Shown here piece after piece: positions 36,841-48,600 of a stretch of 64,000 nucleotides of DNA. Origin of the DNA: Prunella strophiata (taxonomy: Eukaryota; Chordata; Aves; Passeriformes; Prunellidae); assembly GCA_036583965.1 (NCBI GenBank), contig JAZBQD010000027.1, positions 27,783,001 to 27,847,000 on the forward strand. Direction: 5' to 3'. The position numbers were made by a program, and so were the translations under genes. The notes under the pieces were generated by a model. It did no database searches, had not been told where the DNA came from, and saw nothing but the letters and a program-made list of their open reading frames with translations. Positions within the stretch are counted from its first letter, which is position 1. The number at the start of each line of letters is the position of its first letter.

Positions 36841-39800
36841 TGCCTGGGGATCCGCGAGCCCCAGTCATAGTCACATCCTTTTCACCTTCCTGCTCCACTG
36901 CCACGGCATGACCATGCAGATTGTTCTGCGTGCCTCACAGAGGCAGAGCACAGTAACATCCTTTCACCTCCTCTCCTGCCCTGCATGACCATGCCTGCGT
37001 GCTTTGCCTCACCTCCAGTGAATTTTTAACCAGGAATAAAAGGTGTGGTGTCAACAGCCTGGAGCCAGCCCAGGGCAAGTGGTGCTGCCAGGAAGTCTGG
37101 AGAGGTGATCCATGGCACAGATCCCCTGTGAGTAGCCCTTAAGTAGTGTCCACAGACCCTGCCAGCCCCAGCACCCATGTGCATCTCCCTGGCAGGCAGA
37201 GGCAACCCCTCCTGGACACTGGGGAGCTTTCCAAAGCAGCAGACTTTGCTTCCTTGACAATCCTGGCCCCATTTGATAGCCACAATAGAAACAGCCAGGC
37301 CTTGCCAGGAAAATGTACCAAATCCTCCTCCAGCAGGATTTAGCCAGGAGGTTTCCTTGGGCTGCCACTAATGGAAACTTGCAGAAAAGAGCAGATGGCA
37401 GTGGAGACTTTGGCCAGACTGTACTCAGGGAGACTGGGGGAGCCTGGGTGGAACTGGAGGAGATTTTCCACATCTTGGCAGGGTTGGAAAGGTGGACAAG
37501 GGCTGCCACACCCTTTTGTCCCACGGGTGGAAGCCACAGCCATAAGCCACAGCCATGTCCCTGTTGTCCCCACGTGGGCAGCCCTGCATGCTCCATCCGC
37601 ACTGAGGCGGGAGCTGGCTCCGTGTTTGTTATTGCTCGTGCAGTGTAACATTAACCCCGTGATGATAATTCACACCCTGCCTCTGAGGGTGAGAGCTGAC
37701 CTGACAAGGGGCTGTGGGGGCAGCCAGCTGCCTGAGCTGGCCTGGAAGCGTTTTTACAGTTTCAGCTGGAAGCAGACATGTGATTGCCCGTGCCCGAGGC
37801 AGGACGGCTCTGCACTGTGTCCCCAAGGGCACCGAGCACAGATTTTGGTGTGTCAGCGAGCATATTTGACAGGCTCAAGCCATTTGGGGCTTTACAGCAC
37901 CAGTGGCAGTGTGCTGGTGGGTGTGCCACAAACCCACAGAGTGCCCCTTTCCAAGCCCCTTCTCCAAGCCCCCTGCCCCTGGAGGGCCTTTCCTGCTGCT
38001 GTTTTGCTCACAATTACTCCCAGCCAGAGGTCCCCTGTCAGCTTTATGAAGACGTATCCCAGAGGTTTTCCTTCGGGTGTAATTTGCCCTGACAGCCACC
38101 TTCGTGCCGTTGTTTTCCTGTCTGTCTGGTGATGGGATTAGCCGCGTGCAAATCCGGAGGTGGTGGAAGGGGAGTGGGGGCAGAGTCTGCCAGCCCCTGC
38201 CGCAGGGCACGCCGAGAGCTCCGCGGCCTTTTGATGGCATCACGCACCTGGCAGCTCCCCCCAGCTTCTGCCAGGCTTGTTTGAAGCCATCCTATAATTT
38301 TCTTGTCAAATTAGAGTTCCACGCGGGGTTGTGTGGCGCATATTTTACAACAAATAGTCTTGGCTGAGAGGGCCTTTGACTTGCACAAGTGTGGGCTGAA
38401 ACACGGCCAGGGAGGGAGATTTTGCAGGACTCGCAGTTGTGAGAGTGCTGGGACAATGCTGGACCTGGAATGTCACTGGTCCCTGGGTCACACCCTCACT
38501 GGTACATCCTCTCCCCTCTGTGCAAGGGTGCTGGGGGGCTGTGGGAACTGTGGAAGGTGGGGCAGGAGGGGGAGCCTGGAACTTCTGCCCAGGCAGATGG
38601 GCTGGTCTGCAACATGGAAATAGCTGGTTTTTTTCTTGCTGTGCTAGCAAAACAGACCCAAATCGGCTTATGTCACTGCCCTGCCTGCAAAAACAGTCAG
38701 TGGCTTTTCCAGTTGTTACTGCAGTAGTCACCAGTGGCCAAGATGCTTGAGGAAGATACTTGGGCAGGCAGCTCTGGCACACCCAGGAGCTCTTGACTCG
38801 CAACTCTGCTCCAGAAGCCCAAGAAACTCTTGGGGGTTGGAAGGACCTTGCACAAAAGAGGGCACAGATGGAGCTGGGGAGCTGGTGCTGGCTCTTGCCA
38901 AGGGAGGGGATAGCCCTGGCCATAACAACACCACCCAAACAAACAAATGAGACAGCCCAGGTTTTCCGAGGGCTGTTGCCATGCCATCGGGGAGCACTGG
39001 CGCCTGATGCTTCAGGATAGAGCCTCACCCACAGATTCCTATCAGAGGGCATTGACAGCTGAGGCATGCTCAGTCTAATGGTTAAATTAGCTGGAACAAG
39101 GTCTGCAGATAAGATAAAGCTGTGCTTTCCTGAAGAGGCTGCTCTTCTTGGCGCTGGCTGGGTTGTTTCCCTGTCAGGCTGTGAACCTTGATTTGAAATG
39201 ATGCTTTGGGTGGGCCCTGGGTTTGCTGAAAATACCACCCCTGCCCTTCTCCTGCTGCTCCCCAGTGCTGTCTCTGCCCAGCACTGGAGCTGCCCACTGG
39301 ATGACCTTGTCTGTATGCGTGGGCATGGCACCATGGGCAGCACCCCAATGAAGAGGGATGAGCTGGCTGCTGCTCACTGCCACTCCAAGAAGGCTCCCAC
39401 ACAGTCGGTTTTGTGTCCTGGAGGGACCCTGTGTGGCAGAAGGAGCAGTGACTCCAAATGTCAGCCTGCTGCAGCATTTCCAGCCAGCTCCCTCCAGCAC
39501 AGTGGGATTGCTCCATTGCAGAGCGCTGATGGGTTTTGCACACCAGCATTCCAAGTGTTTATGGACTCGCTCCCTGTAAAATGGGCAAGAGGCTGCATCC
39601 CATGGGCTCCCGAGATGCTGGGAGCACCTGTAGCCTTTCCTTCCTCCCTGCTGGGGCCCTCTGCCAGATGGCTTTGCTGCACTGCCCCAGCCCTGATCAG
39701 AGGGACAGGAGTGGGGTCTCAGCCACGAGCAGGGTGCAGGCATGGCTCCCATGGTGTGGAGGAGCCAGGGCTGTTTCCCACAGCAGCCTTCCCGCTGAGA

Positions 39801-41689
39801 TTGGCTTGCTGGGATTCATGTAGGTTTGTAGGACGCACACCACCATGCTTTGGTTCACTCCTGGTGAAGCAGGCTGGGAATAGCCCAAGTTCTATGGGTT
39901 CTGGTAACCCAGAAGGGCCAGCCAGGACAACTGAGGAGCCACAAGGGGCCAGCAGGCACACAGCCCCGTGCAGGCAGGGTGGGCAGGGAGCACCATGTGG
40001 CTCGGTGGTGCCTTCCTTGTGAGAGTGGCCCACATCCTGTGCCTGCTCTCTTGAGTGAACAGAACAATCTCCAGAAAGTCCATGGGGACACGGAGAGGAG
40101 GGGACAGCCAGGCTCTGCTCCAGCCAGGTCACTCAGTGTGCGGTGCCATGCAGAGGCACCTGCTGCCCCAGCCGGGGTGGGAGCATTCCTGACACAGGAG
40201 GGGCTGGGCCAAGTGGTCCATGGGGACTGGCTGCAGGGCTGGCCAGCTGGAGGAGACTTGCAGGAGGGCAGTTTTCTGCTGCTGGCCCACACAAAACCTG
40301 CCTTAAAAGGGATTGCAGCTGAAGGCGTCTGTCCGAGCCTGTCAGTGGCCCCAAAGCAGCGTGGCACCATGTAGGAGGGGGAGCAGGGCCACTAGAGGGG
40401 GGAGAGGACATGTTTTGTCCCCTGTATTTCACCAGGGTGCCAGCTGCACCCCTCGTGGTGTGGGGAAGGGTCCTGGCCTGGGTAACCCAGCTGGGTGCTC
40501 ACCGAGTGTTGTGTCTGGGTACAGGGGGGTGTGGTGTGGCTGAAATACGGGTGCCTGCATGTAGTGGTGCCTCAGGGCAGGGAGAATGGGGAGGAGGCAG
40601 GGTGGAGGCCCTTGCAGGACACTGCCTCCCCTCCCATACTGTAAGACACTGTCTCAGCATCTCAGCATGACTCACGCCTCAGCCGGGAGCTGCTCCCGCT
40701 GCCATCCTGCCCGGGTGGGTGCTGCCCACCCTGCTGAGCCCAGCGCTGCCCTTGGAGCAGGATGGTGCTCCCCAGCCTGCAGTGGGGCTGCGAGCCGTGG
40801 GATGACAGACCGGGACCACTGGCAGCAGCAGGGAGCATCAGCAGGGGGCTTGTGCTGGAAGGGAGGCTGCTGGAGCCAGGCTGGGTTGTAAAGCAGTCCC
40901 AGCTGAACGTGAACTTCGCCTCTGGGCACAGCTCACCGCCTCTCCTCCCGCACCCACGGGTGGGATCCGGTGTCAGCAGGGCCCTGTTTGTGTCGGGGAG
41001 GGATGCCTCGCATTTCGGGAGGCAGTCACTAGGCGTCCTGGCGCTGGGTTTCACAAGCCCTCATGACCTTTCCAGCACAGCAACGTGCCCTGGGGAGGAT
41101 TGTTTCATACAAAACAGACCTTTGGATAGGCTTTTCATTTCCTTCACAGCCAAGCACAAAGGAACAACAAGTCCTCCCTCCTAGTGAAATGACAAAGTCA
41201 GTGACACAGATGGGCTGGCTCTCCGCAGTGAGCGGAGCCGTGTGCCGCACCCACGCCATTCCCAATGTCCTGCAAGAGCGGGCTTACAGTCTTAAGGTCC
41301 CGCCTGCTTCACCCCGCACCCCAACATTCCCCATGGGCAGGAGACCCTGCCTGAGGCTCGACTTTTACACTCCCTTGGGAGAAAAACGTATCTGTGCTCG
41401 GAGGGGTGAGCCCAGGGGGGCAGCGCCCCATGAATCTCTGTCTGGGAGTGGGGTCAGTTGAGAGATGCCAACCACAGCTCCCGCTCGGAGCGGGGCTCCG
41501 GCCACCCCCACAGCACACGCGTGGGCAGGGCCCGGGTGGGAGGGGACATGGCTGTGTCTGGGGGGCAGCGGGGGTCGCGGCGCCAGGGCTGTGGGGCTGT
41601 GCACTGCACAGGGCACAAGACGTGCAGGACAAGGGGTGCAGGAGGTGTAGGGCTGGAGGGGGCGCAGGAGCCGTCTCGGGAGCCCTCGC

Positions 41690-41874
41690 AGGGCCGTGCC
41701 CCGAGCTGTCCCCTCCAGCTGCGGGCGGGGCGCACATCTGGGCGGGGCGGAGCGCACATCTGGGCGGCGCTGGCGGGGCGGGGCGGGGCGGACGAGCAGT
41801 GACTTCGGCGGGGCCGGCTTGGAGCATCCCACAGCCGGTGAGAGCGGAGTCCCGAGCCCAGCCGAGCCGACACC
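41690..41874 (+). promoter_or_regulatory. CRIP1: CRIP1 promoter with duplicated E-box/GC-box unit
   Basis: A GC-rich, TATA-less stretch directly upstream of the CRIP1 ATG. The unit gcgcacatctgggcgg occurs at 41730 and again at 41752, so E-box CATCTG falls at 41735-41740 and 41757-41762, 22 bp apart, each followed by GGGCGG. A further run of ggggc units lies near 41773-41790. Confidence 0.6.
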
Positions 41875-41914
41875 ATGCCCAAGTGTCCCCGCTGCCAGAA
41901 GGAGGTCTACTTCG
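41875..41914 (+). CDS. CRIP1: CRIP1 exon 1
   Basis: 40 nt encoding [13 protein letters not shown] plus G; donor gtaagg, phase 1. It contains C4 and C7. Confidence 0.97.
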
Positions 41915-44900
41915 GTAAGGGCTTCCTGCCCCGCCCCAGCCGCCCTCACCTCGGGGCACCTGCCGGGCACCGGTGCCGGGCTGTGGGTCCTCTGGGCACC
42001 CCGGCTTCTGGCCCCCATGCTGCGCACCCCATGTCTGCAAATTCCTGGGGTATCCCAAAATTGCTCAGCCCTGTGCTGTGGGTCGCCGGGATGCCCGGGG
42101 TGGGTGAGCCTATAGATCCACCCCAAAGGAGATGCCTGGCTGCAGAGAGCGGGCTGCACTGGGTGCTTCCAGAGCAGCAAAGGGAGCCCAGCTTCACTTC
42201 CTTCCCAGCACAGCCCGCAGCCCTGAGCCCCTTTGGAGCCCAGAGGCCCAGCTGGTAAAGCCCGCTGCTCTGAAAGCCTGGGCAGGTGAAGCAAGCACCT
42301 TCCCAGTGGCAAATCCTGCCCTCGGGCAAGTGTCTGGGTCACTGGGTAGCCCACACGTTGCTCTGTGTGGTTTAGCACAGCAGGATGACACCTCTGGGTG
42401 CTATTTTTAAGCTGCTGTTGCAGGGTAGGTGTGAGCCTTGTTGGGCTGCTGTCTGCTGCTGGGCTTCCCGCAGATGTCTTCCCTCCAAACTGGGGTCCCA
42501 AAGCTCCTGCCTCTTCTGGGGCCACGGACCTGCTGTCCTGTCTGAGGGTGTTTGTGGGGTTTGAGCTTCTCACTTTGCTATCAGTTTTTGGAACAGGCAG
42601 GTTCCTCTGCTGGACCTCTCCACTTGCCTGGCATAGCTGAACTTGAGGGGCTTTGCTGGGAGCAGCTTAGAGACACTCCCTGCTTTCTCATTTACTCAAG
42701 ACGAGGGACCTGGAGCCCAGGTGCCATCACTGACTTCTTTCTCTACTTTATTTCTGCTCTGCTTCTGCCTGTCCCCCAACTATTTGTGCTCAGCCAAGGA
42801 GCTGGGGGCTCAAACACAGGAGCTGCTCTCTGTGCCTGCAGCGATGCCCACCCTGGGGAGCTGTACTGGGGCTGTGGTTCCTGTGGTTGGGGAACGTTGC
42901 CTTGCCAAAGCCAGGCTTTGGGATGGCAGCTCAGGCACAAAAGAGTTTGTGGCTCCCTCCTGTGACTCAGGCTCCTGGCGTGCCTCATTTACCTGTGTGG
43001 CTGGATATCAGGAGGCACCGAGGTGCGGGTGGCAGCGTGTGCCTTTCCCTTGGGTCTGGGTCAGTCCTGGTTGGGGTGAGCTGGGTTTGCTGTGCCTGCA
43101 GGCACGGCCATGGAGGAGCTGGGACAGCACCGTTTGACCAAGGAGGGGTTTGACCTTGCTCTTACCACATTTGCACTCATTACAAAATGTCTCTGTTGAG
43201 GAGGGTTCAAAAGCTGTTGGAGGACCAAGCTGGATGCATGATTTCTGTGCCTGCAGATTATCCAGAGTGCTGGCAGAGGAGGCAGAGCAAGCCTGGCTCT
43301 GGGGCACTCTGAGGCTTTTGGAGCCTGGCTGTCCTGCTTGGGTGTGCCTCAGGCTGCTCTGGGCTAAATCATGTCTGGAGAGAGCAGGGGTGGGGAGGAG
43401 GTGATGCTGAGAGGACTAGGATGGGGTTTACAGGAATTCTGCCTTCATGCCTGAGTGCTGTAACAAGCCTTAGCAGAGCTCCTGCCCAAGTGTTGGTGCA
43501 AATGCTTGTGCAAGAGGTGCTCTCCTTGCAGAAACCCTGTGATAGGAGGGTCCTGCCTCGGGCCAGGCTCAGGCTCCTAGGGGCACCCAGGGGAGGACAC
43601 TGTTGCTGCTGCCAGGCTGCGGGCACAGGAGGCTCTTTGTGCCACTGGGGGATGGCAGCAGGGCTGCCTTGTGACATTTGGGCACTGTCCCCTGCTCCCA
43701 CTTCTGCAGCCACCAGCTTGCTCCTTGCACAGGCTGTTGTGGGCATATTTAGACTGCGAAAGGTGCTTCAGGCTGCCCAGGGCCCCCCCCCCCCGGGCAT
43801 GCACTGCCCACACTGGCTTGGTCCCATTTGCAGGCATGGGGACAGTGTTCAGACCTGGCTTTGACATGATTCCTGTGGACAGTTTTGTTTAATCACTTAA
43901 TAAATTCCCAGGAGCTCAGCTGCCAATATGAAGAGCACATACGCCTGCAGAAAATACCCTTCTCCCCTGCTGTGCTCCAATTAAAAGGTCCCCTGTGCTC
44001 CCCCCTCTCTCCCTAAACATGTCCTGGCTCCCATGTTGTCCCTCCCATGGCTGCCTGAACCCCTGCCAGCAGGGGTTCTGCTCTGGTTTGCCGTGGTGCC
44101 AGCAGAATCCGAGCTGTGGCTGGAGGGGACTGGTTTGTGTTGGCAGGGTGTGGCAATGGCTTTGCCTCCTCAGTCCTCGCCAGCATCCCCTTTCACCCTT
44201 GCCAACTCTAGTGATTTCTTGGGCTCCAGCTCACTGGGGAGAAATGAACCCCCTTGCAGGCTGATGTTGGAAGGAGGGAGGTTCTCAGGTCTTTGGAAAA
44301 TGAGTTAGAAGTCAGTCCATCCTCATGGATGCAGCCCTGCTCAGCCTGGGCGTGGCACCACTGCTGCGGATCCATGTTCCTGGATGTGCATGGCATTGTG
44401 TGTGCACACTTGGGTCTGAAAACAGTGTCCTCTGTCCTGGACTGACAGACTTGGGAAAATGCCAAAAAATGTCCTCCCTAGGGTTGATGGCAACACAACC
44501 AATCTGCCAAAACTAACTTGTGCCTGTTCAGTGCCTCAACTCACCCACCTCCTTTCTCTGGCAGCCGAGAAGGTGACTTCTCTGGGGAAGGACTGGCACC
44601 GGCCCTGCCTGAGATGTGAGAAGTGTAACAAGACCCTGACGTCTGGAGGCCATGCAGAGGTGAGGTTTGCTGCCCAGCAGGTCTGGGTTTGCTGCACCTG
44701 AGGGCTGGGACAAGCAGAGGTGGGGCTGATGCTCTTTCTCTCTCCCTGCAGCACGATGGCAAACCCTACTGCAACCACCCCTGCTACGCTGCCTTGTTTG
44801 GGCCCAAAGGTGAGTGCCTGTGGTGGGGTCATGGAGGGAGTGAGGGGGCTTGGGGCTCCTGTGTCCTGGTGAGCTCCAGCCCTCAATGTGCTCACCATGG

Positions 44901-44970
44901 CAGTGCTGACCCCCCTCCATCTCTTCCAGGGTTCGGCCGGGGAGGAGCTGAGAGCCACACGTTCAAATAA
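41875..44970 (+). CDS. CRIP1: CRIP1, cysteine-rich protein 1 (single LIM), complete
   Basis: The coding exons are 41875-41914, 44565-44659, 44752-44809 and 44930-44970. Together they make 234 nt, or 77 residues plus TAA, the same length as human CRIP1. The protein begins [20 protein letters not shown] and ends [12 protein letters not shown]. The LIM zinc ligands are C4, C7, H25, C28, C31, C34, C52 and C56, with C-X3-C at the last pair as in CRIP2. It is a small intracellular zinc-binding LIM protein, linked in mammals to gut zinc handling and immune or stromal expression; no catalytic role is known. The ATG context is gacaccATGc. It lies about 8.6 kb downstream of CRIP2 in the same orientation, and each LIM exon matches the CRIP2 cassettes in length and phase. 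The frame is unbroken. Confidence 0.97.
41915..44564 (+). other. CRIP1: CRIP1 intron 1
   Basis: A 2.65-kb intron. A run of about 12 C residues occurs near 43783-43794. No coding exon or RNA gene is seen. Confidence 0.85.
44565..44659 (+). CDS. CRIP1: CRIP1 exon 2
   Basis: 95 nt encoding [20 protein letters not shown] through SGGHAE, with H25, C28, C31 and C34. Confidence 0.97.
44752..44809 (+). CDS. CRIP1: CRIP1 exon 3
   Basis: 58 nt encoding [19 protein letters not shown], with C52 and C56. Confidence 0.97.
44930..44970 (+). CDS. CRIP1: CRIP1 exon 4 and stop
   Basis: Encodes [13 protein letters not shown] and TAA at 44968-44970. The tail is the CRIP1 hallmark and separates it from CRIP2, whose last exon is different. 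Confidence 0.97.
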
Positions 44971-45670
44971 GCCTCAGGTTGGTCCTTCCCTTGGAGCTCC
45001 CCTCCTATCTCTGGCTCCATGGGCTGGCTGGGGCTGTCCTCCCTCAGGCCAGTGGGGAAGACAGGCCTGCCACAGCATCCCTCTGGGCTGGCTGTGACTC
45101 GCAGCCCTTACACCAGGGCTCAGGAGCTGGGTGCCAGCTGCTCCTCTCCTCCAGCCCCAGCTGACTGTCAGCACCCGCTTGGCTCCGGCACCGGGGGCCA
45201 AAGGCTATTGCTTTGTGACCCGTTGGCAAAGACAGGATTTGTCTGGAGCACTGCTGTCCCTGGGATATCTCTGCTCCCAGCCCAGCCTGACTTCATCCAC
45301 TCCTCTCTTCCATCCCTCTCCAGGTCTGACGTCTGGGGTTCCCAGCACAACCTGAAGACAGCACAAACACACGGCGACAGACATGCATTTTTGTTTTTAA
45401 TTCACCCTGTACTAGACTAGCACATTCAAAGCAATAAGTAACCAAGGCTGGGCTGGTGTGGAGAGAGGCTCTGCTCCAGATGGAGTGTGGCCAGGGTGGG
45501 GACATTGGGTTGCCCTGCCGGGTAGGAAATTTGGCTGATATTGCTGAAGGCTGCCTGGAGAGGAGACCGCGCCCTTCCAGCCAAAACCTAGCTCTGCTTC
45601 AGGCATCCAGCTCTCGTGGCCGGGCCCACAGTTGTATTCTAAGTCTTTAATAAATGAAAAGATGCTTCCC
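44971..45670 (+). other. CRIP1: CRIP1 3' UTR, possibly spliced
   Basis: The first good AATAAA lies at 45649, about 680 nt after the stop. A donor-like cag/gttggt at 44975-44983 and an acceptor-like ctctccag before 45325 could remove about 350 nt, giving a shorter UTR. Whether the UTR is spliced is inference. Confidence 0.45.
45649..45654 (+). terminator. CRIP1: CRIP1 polyadenylation signal
   Basis: AATAAA within ctttaataaatgaaa, the first canonical signal after the CRIP1 stop. Confidence 0.55.
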
Positions 45671-45675
45671 TTCTG

Positions 45676-48600
45676 TAGCAGCTGTGCTCTCTGTAACGGG
45701 AGTCCCATGGGACCTGCTCGTGAAGCACTTGCCACCTGCTTGATGCCCCTGTGGCTTTTGGATTGGGCCCCACACTGTGTGACTGGCCCCACGTGCCCTC
45801 AGCTGGGGCAGAGAGGTGTCTTGCTGGGAGGGGATTGACTGTCACATCAGGACAACCTGGTATTTGCTGCTTTTGATCTGAGCAGCCACCTGAACAGGCC
45901 AAGGGAAGCGGGAGGTTACTGCCGAGGCAGAGTCACCCTCCCCGGCAGGGACAGCACAGCTTTGGTGTTAGAAAGCAAGAGCTGGCTCAAGAGCTTTGCT
46001 CTTTCGTGTTTCAACATTTTTTTTCCCCTGCTGGAAACACAGCACTGTCAGATGTCAAAGATGTCAACTTGAGGAATGTTTCTAAAATGATTTCTTAACC
46101 ATGTCTTTCCCTAACCTGAACAACTCAATTTACATATTCAGAGATATCTCATCACCCACTGGGATATTTTTGTCTACAGTTTATGCATGCATTTCCTTAG
46201 AGGCTGCTCTGCATTTTACTGTCACATCAGCCTTCCTGGGACTTGGCCAAAACCCTCAGGGGTTAGAGACACATGTCCAGTGTCAAAACCCTTGGTGTCA
46301 GAAGCAGCTTGATCTGATAAGCATCTTAAAACTTCCAATTAAAACTTGCTTGGTGCTGCAAGGCGCTGCCTCACCTCCCACCCCGACAGCACAACAAACA
46401 CAGGCGTCTGTGTCAAAGGCAAACCCTGGCAATTGCTGCTCAGCTGTCATCAGACTTCCCAGCAGCCAGGGCTTGTAGGGACCTCCTGCTCCCACTGCTG
46501 CCTTTGCCAGCAGCTTCCCGGGGGTGCCAGCAGCCTCCCAGGGGTGCCAGCACCCATGGACCCGTGGCTCCTGGCCATGACACCCTGTCCCTCTCTGCCA
46601 GCCTGCCTCTGGGGCACTGGGACATGGCTTTCCCCTGCCAGCTGAGCTTCAAAGCAAACTAGTGATAGAATCTCAGCAGCCTCTTGTGCCACTGAGATAG
46701 TGTTTTCCCTCAGGCACTTAAAGTAATGGCAAATGCAAGCCCTGTCATCCTCTGCATTTGCATAAGTGTGTTCAGCTGGGAAAAGGACCTGTGGATTTGG
46801 CTCAGGGTCCTTCCCAGCAGGGCCCTGCACTAGAATTTCAGAAGCAGCTTATTCCAAGTACAAGGGGCCAGGCCATCAGGGATGAGGAAGGAACCAGTGA
46901 AAGGTATGGAAAAGCAGGGGCTGCACAGGGGGAGGCTGGGGTGATCCAGCCCTTTTCACTGGCAGTGGCTGCAGCTGGGGCAGGAGGCAGTGTTCTGCTG
47001 TTTGCTGTGTGCTGCTCTTTGCAGTGTGTGCTGCTCAGGGCTCCCTTTTGCTTCCATCCCTGGCCATGGGTTTGCAGTGTACTTGTGGTGGCTGGGGACA
47101 TCTCTCCCTGTCCTGGGTGCATGCAGGGGTGCTGGAACTGAGTTGTGCCAGGCCTGTGCAGCTGCAGCTAAGCCTGATCCTGCAGGTGCCTCACTCTGTG
47201 CTGCAGAGAGGAATATATGTGTGCATTAAAAAACAGGGGTCCCTCAAGCATGGGCTGGGGACAAGCCCCTTGGTGTTGATTGCCAAAATCTCCTTCCTAG
47301 AGTCCTGTTTTTCTGCTTGCCCTGCAGTAAGAGCTCCCACTGAGATGGATTTTAGCCCCAGGACTTTCTGCTGGGATATTCCTCTCCAAGAGCCGTGCTT
47401 GTACAAGCCACACTCTCTGCCTGATCCAGCCTCGATGCTGTGAGGTTGGGCAGTTCAGGCACAGGTCACATCTGCAAGGAACCTTGGTCAAAGAAAATAT
47501 ATTCTAAATTAATTATTTTAAAAACTTGCTCTGGTCTTTGGAGAGGAAGCAGAAACAGCTGTATCTCATTTGGATAGGAAATCCACGCCTGAGCCAGGCC
47601 TCCCCTGGATGCTCGGTGAGACTCAGCAGCGGCCGGCGCGCCAGGGAGGTGAGCTGTCAGCAGACACAACCTTTTCTCCATTTGAACAGTAAATCTCTGT
47701 GCCTGGAGTGGACAGACAGGCAGCAGTGTGGTTTCCAGTGCCTCTCATCTGTGATGCTTTTGGTTCTGAGCCTTGGTGGGAGCTTGGGACAGGCAGGGAC
47801 GATCCCTTCCCTCCCAGCATGGTGATGCCCTGGCTGTGCTGCTCCTGCAGCAGGGAGAGGAAGATGCTGAGGGCAAATCCCAGCTTTCTGCCTGTCTGGG
47901 ACAGCAGAAGTTGTTGGGTGATTTACAGCATGGTGATGCCCAGCACCAAACTTCCTTGCTTTGGTGACCTGAAATGCCACCGTTGGTGAACTCTGAAGAA
48001 AGGGGCTGTGCTTCCTCTGCCGTTATTTCCTAAGCTTGGGCTGAGATCAGTCCTGTGGGTTGTGGAGTGATAGTTGCTATAAACACTTCATCACTGTGAC
48101 AAAAAAACAAACAACATCACAGTTCCTCTGGCAGCTGGGTGTGGGCGAGCCCCAACGCCCTGGGTAGGGAAGCAGAAGAAATTTTGGCAAAGACAGAAAA
48201 CAGGATAGGTTTAGAAACTTAACTGCTGCTGCTCCCCATCTCAGCTTTGGGACTTTCTGTACAGAAGGAAAAAAGGAGAGGGGAGCAGAAAGGGGGCTGG
48301 GGGGCCCTTCAGCTGTGGGGGCACAGTGCAGGCAGGAGTGGCCAGTGAGGGTGATCTGACCTTGTGTTCTCCTCTCAGCACGGACTGACAGACTTTAACC
48401 TGAAGCAGGGGACAGATGTTTCCCTGTGCCTGCAGCTGGCAAGGGAGGTAGCTCAGGCTAGAAGCCTTACAGCAGGGTTCTCCTCAGGATCATCCTTAGG
48501 GAGGGCAGCAGGCTCAGCCCCTGGACAGGGCTGTGTTCTGGCAGTGTGGCTGCAGCCTTCAGGTCACATCTGGACTAACACGTGCTGAGTGCCCCGGTCA

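Larger units (their letters stand above)
33276..41690. other. Intergenic, CRIP2 to CRIP1
   Basis: No gene is recognised. Contents include a T-rich tract at 34579-34626, a 14-bp tandem repeat near 34947-34974 and the polypyrimidine tract at 36449-36840. AT-containing islands that stand out against the GC-rich background occur at about 34,365-34,440, 37,620-37,690 and 38,240-38,400 and could be conserved non-coding elements. Confidence 0.6.

Noticed and set aside
36306..36911. Ser/Leu/Pro and Glu/Arg/Gly frames in the CT tract
   Set aside because: Low-complexity translation of a microsatellite.
38826..38856. Possible CR1 LINE fragment (gggttggaaggacctt)
   Set aside because: Only a short resemblance to the CR1 3' region, without the terminal short tandem repeats or further homology.
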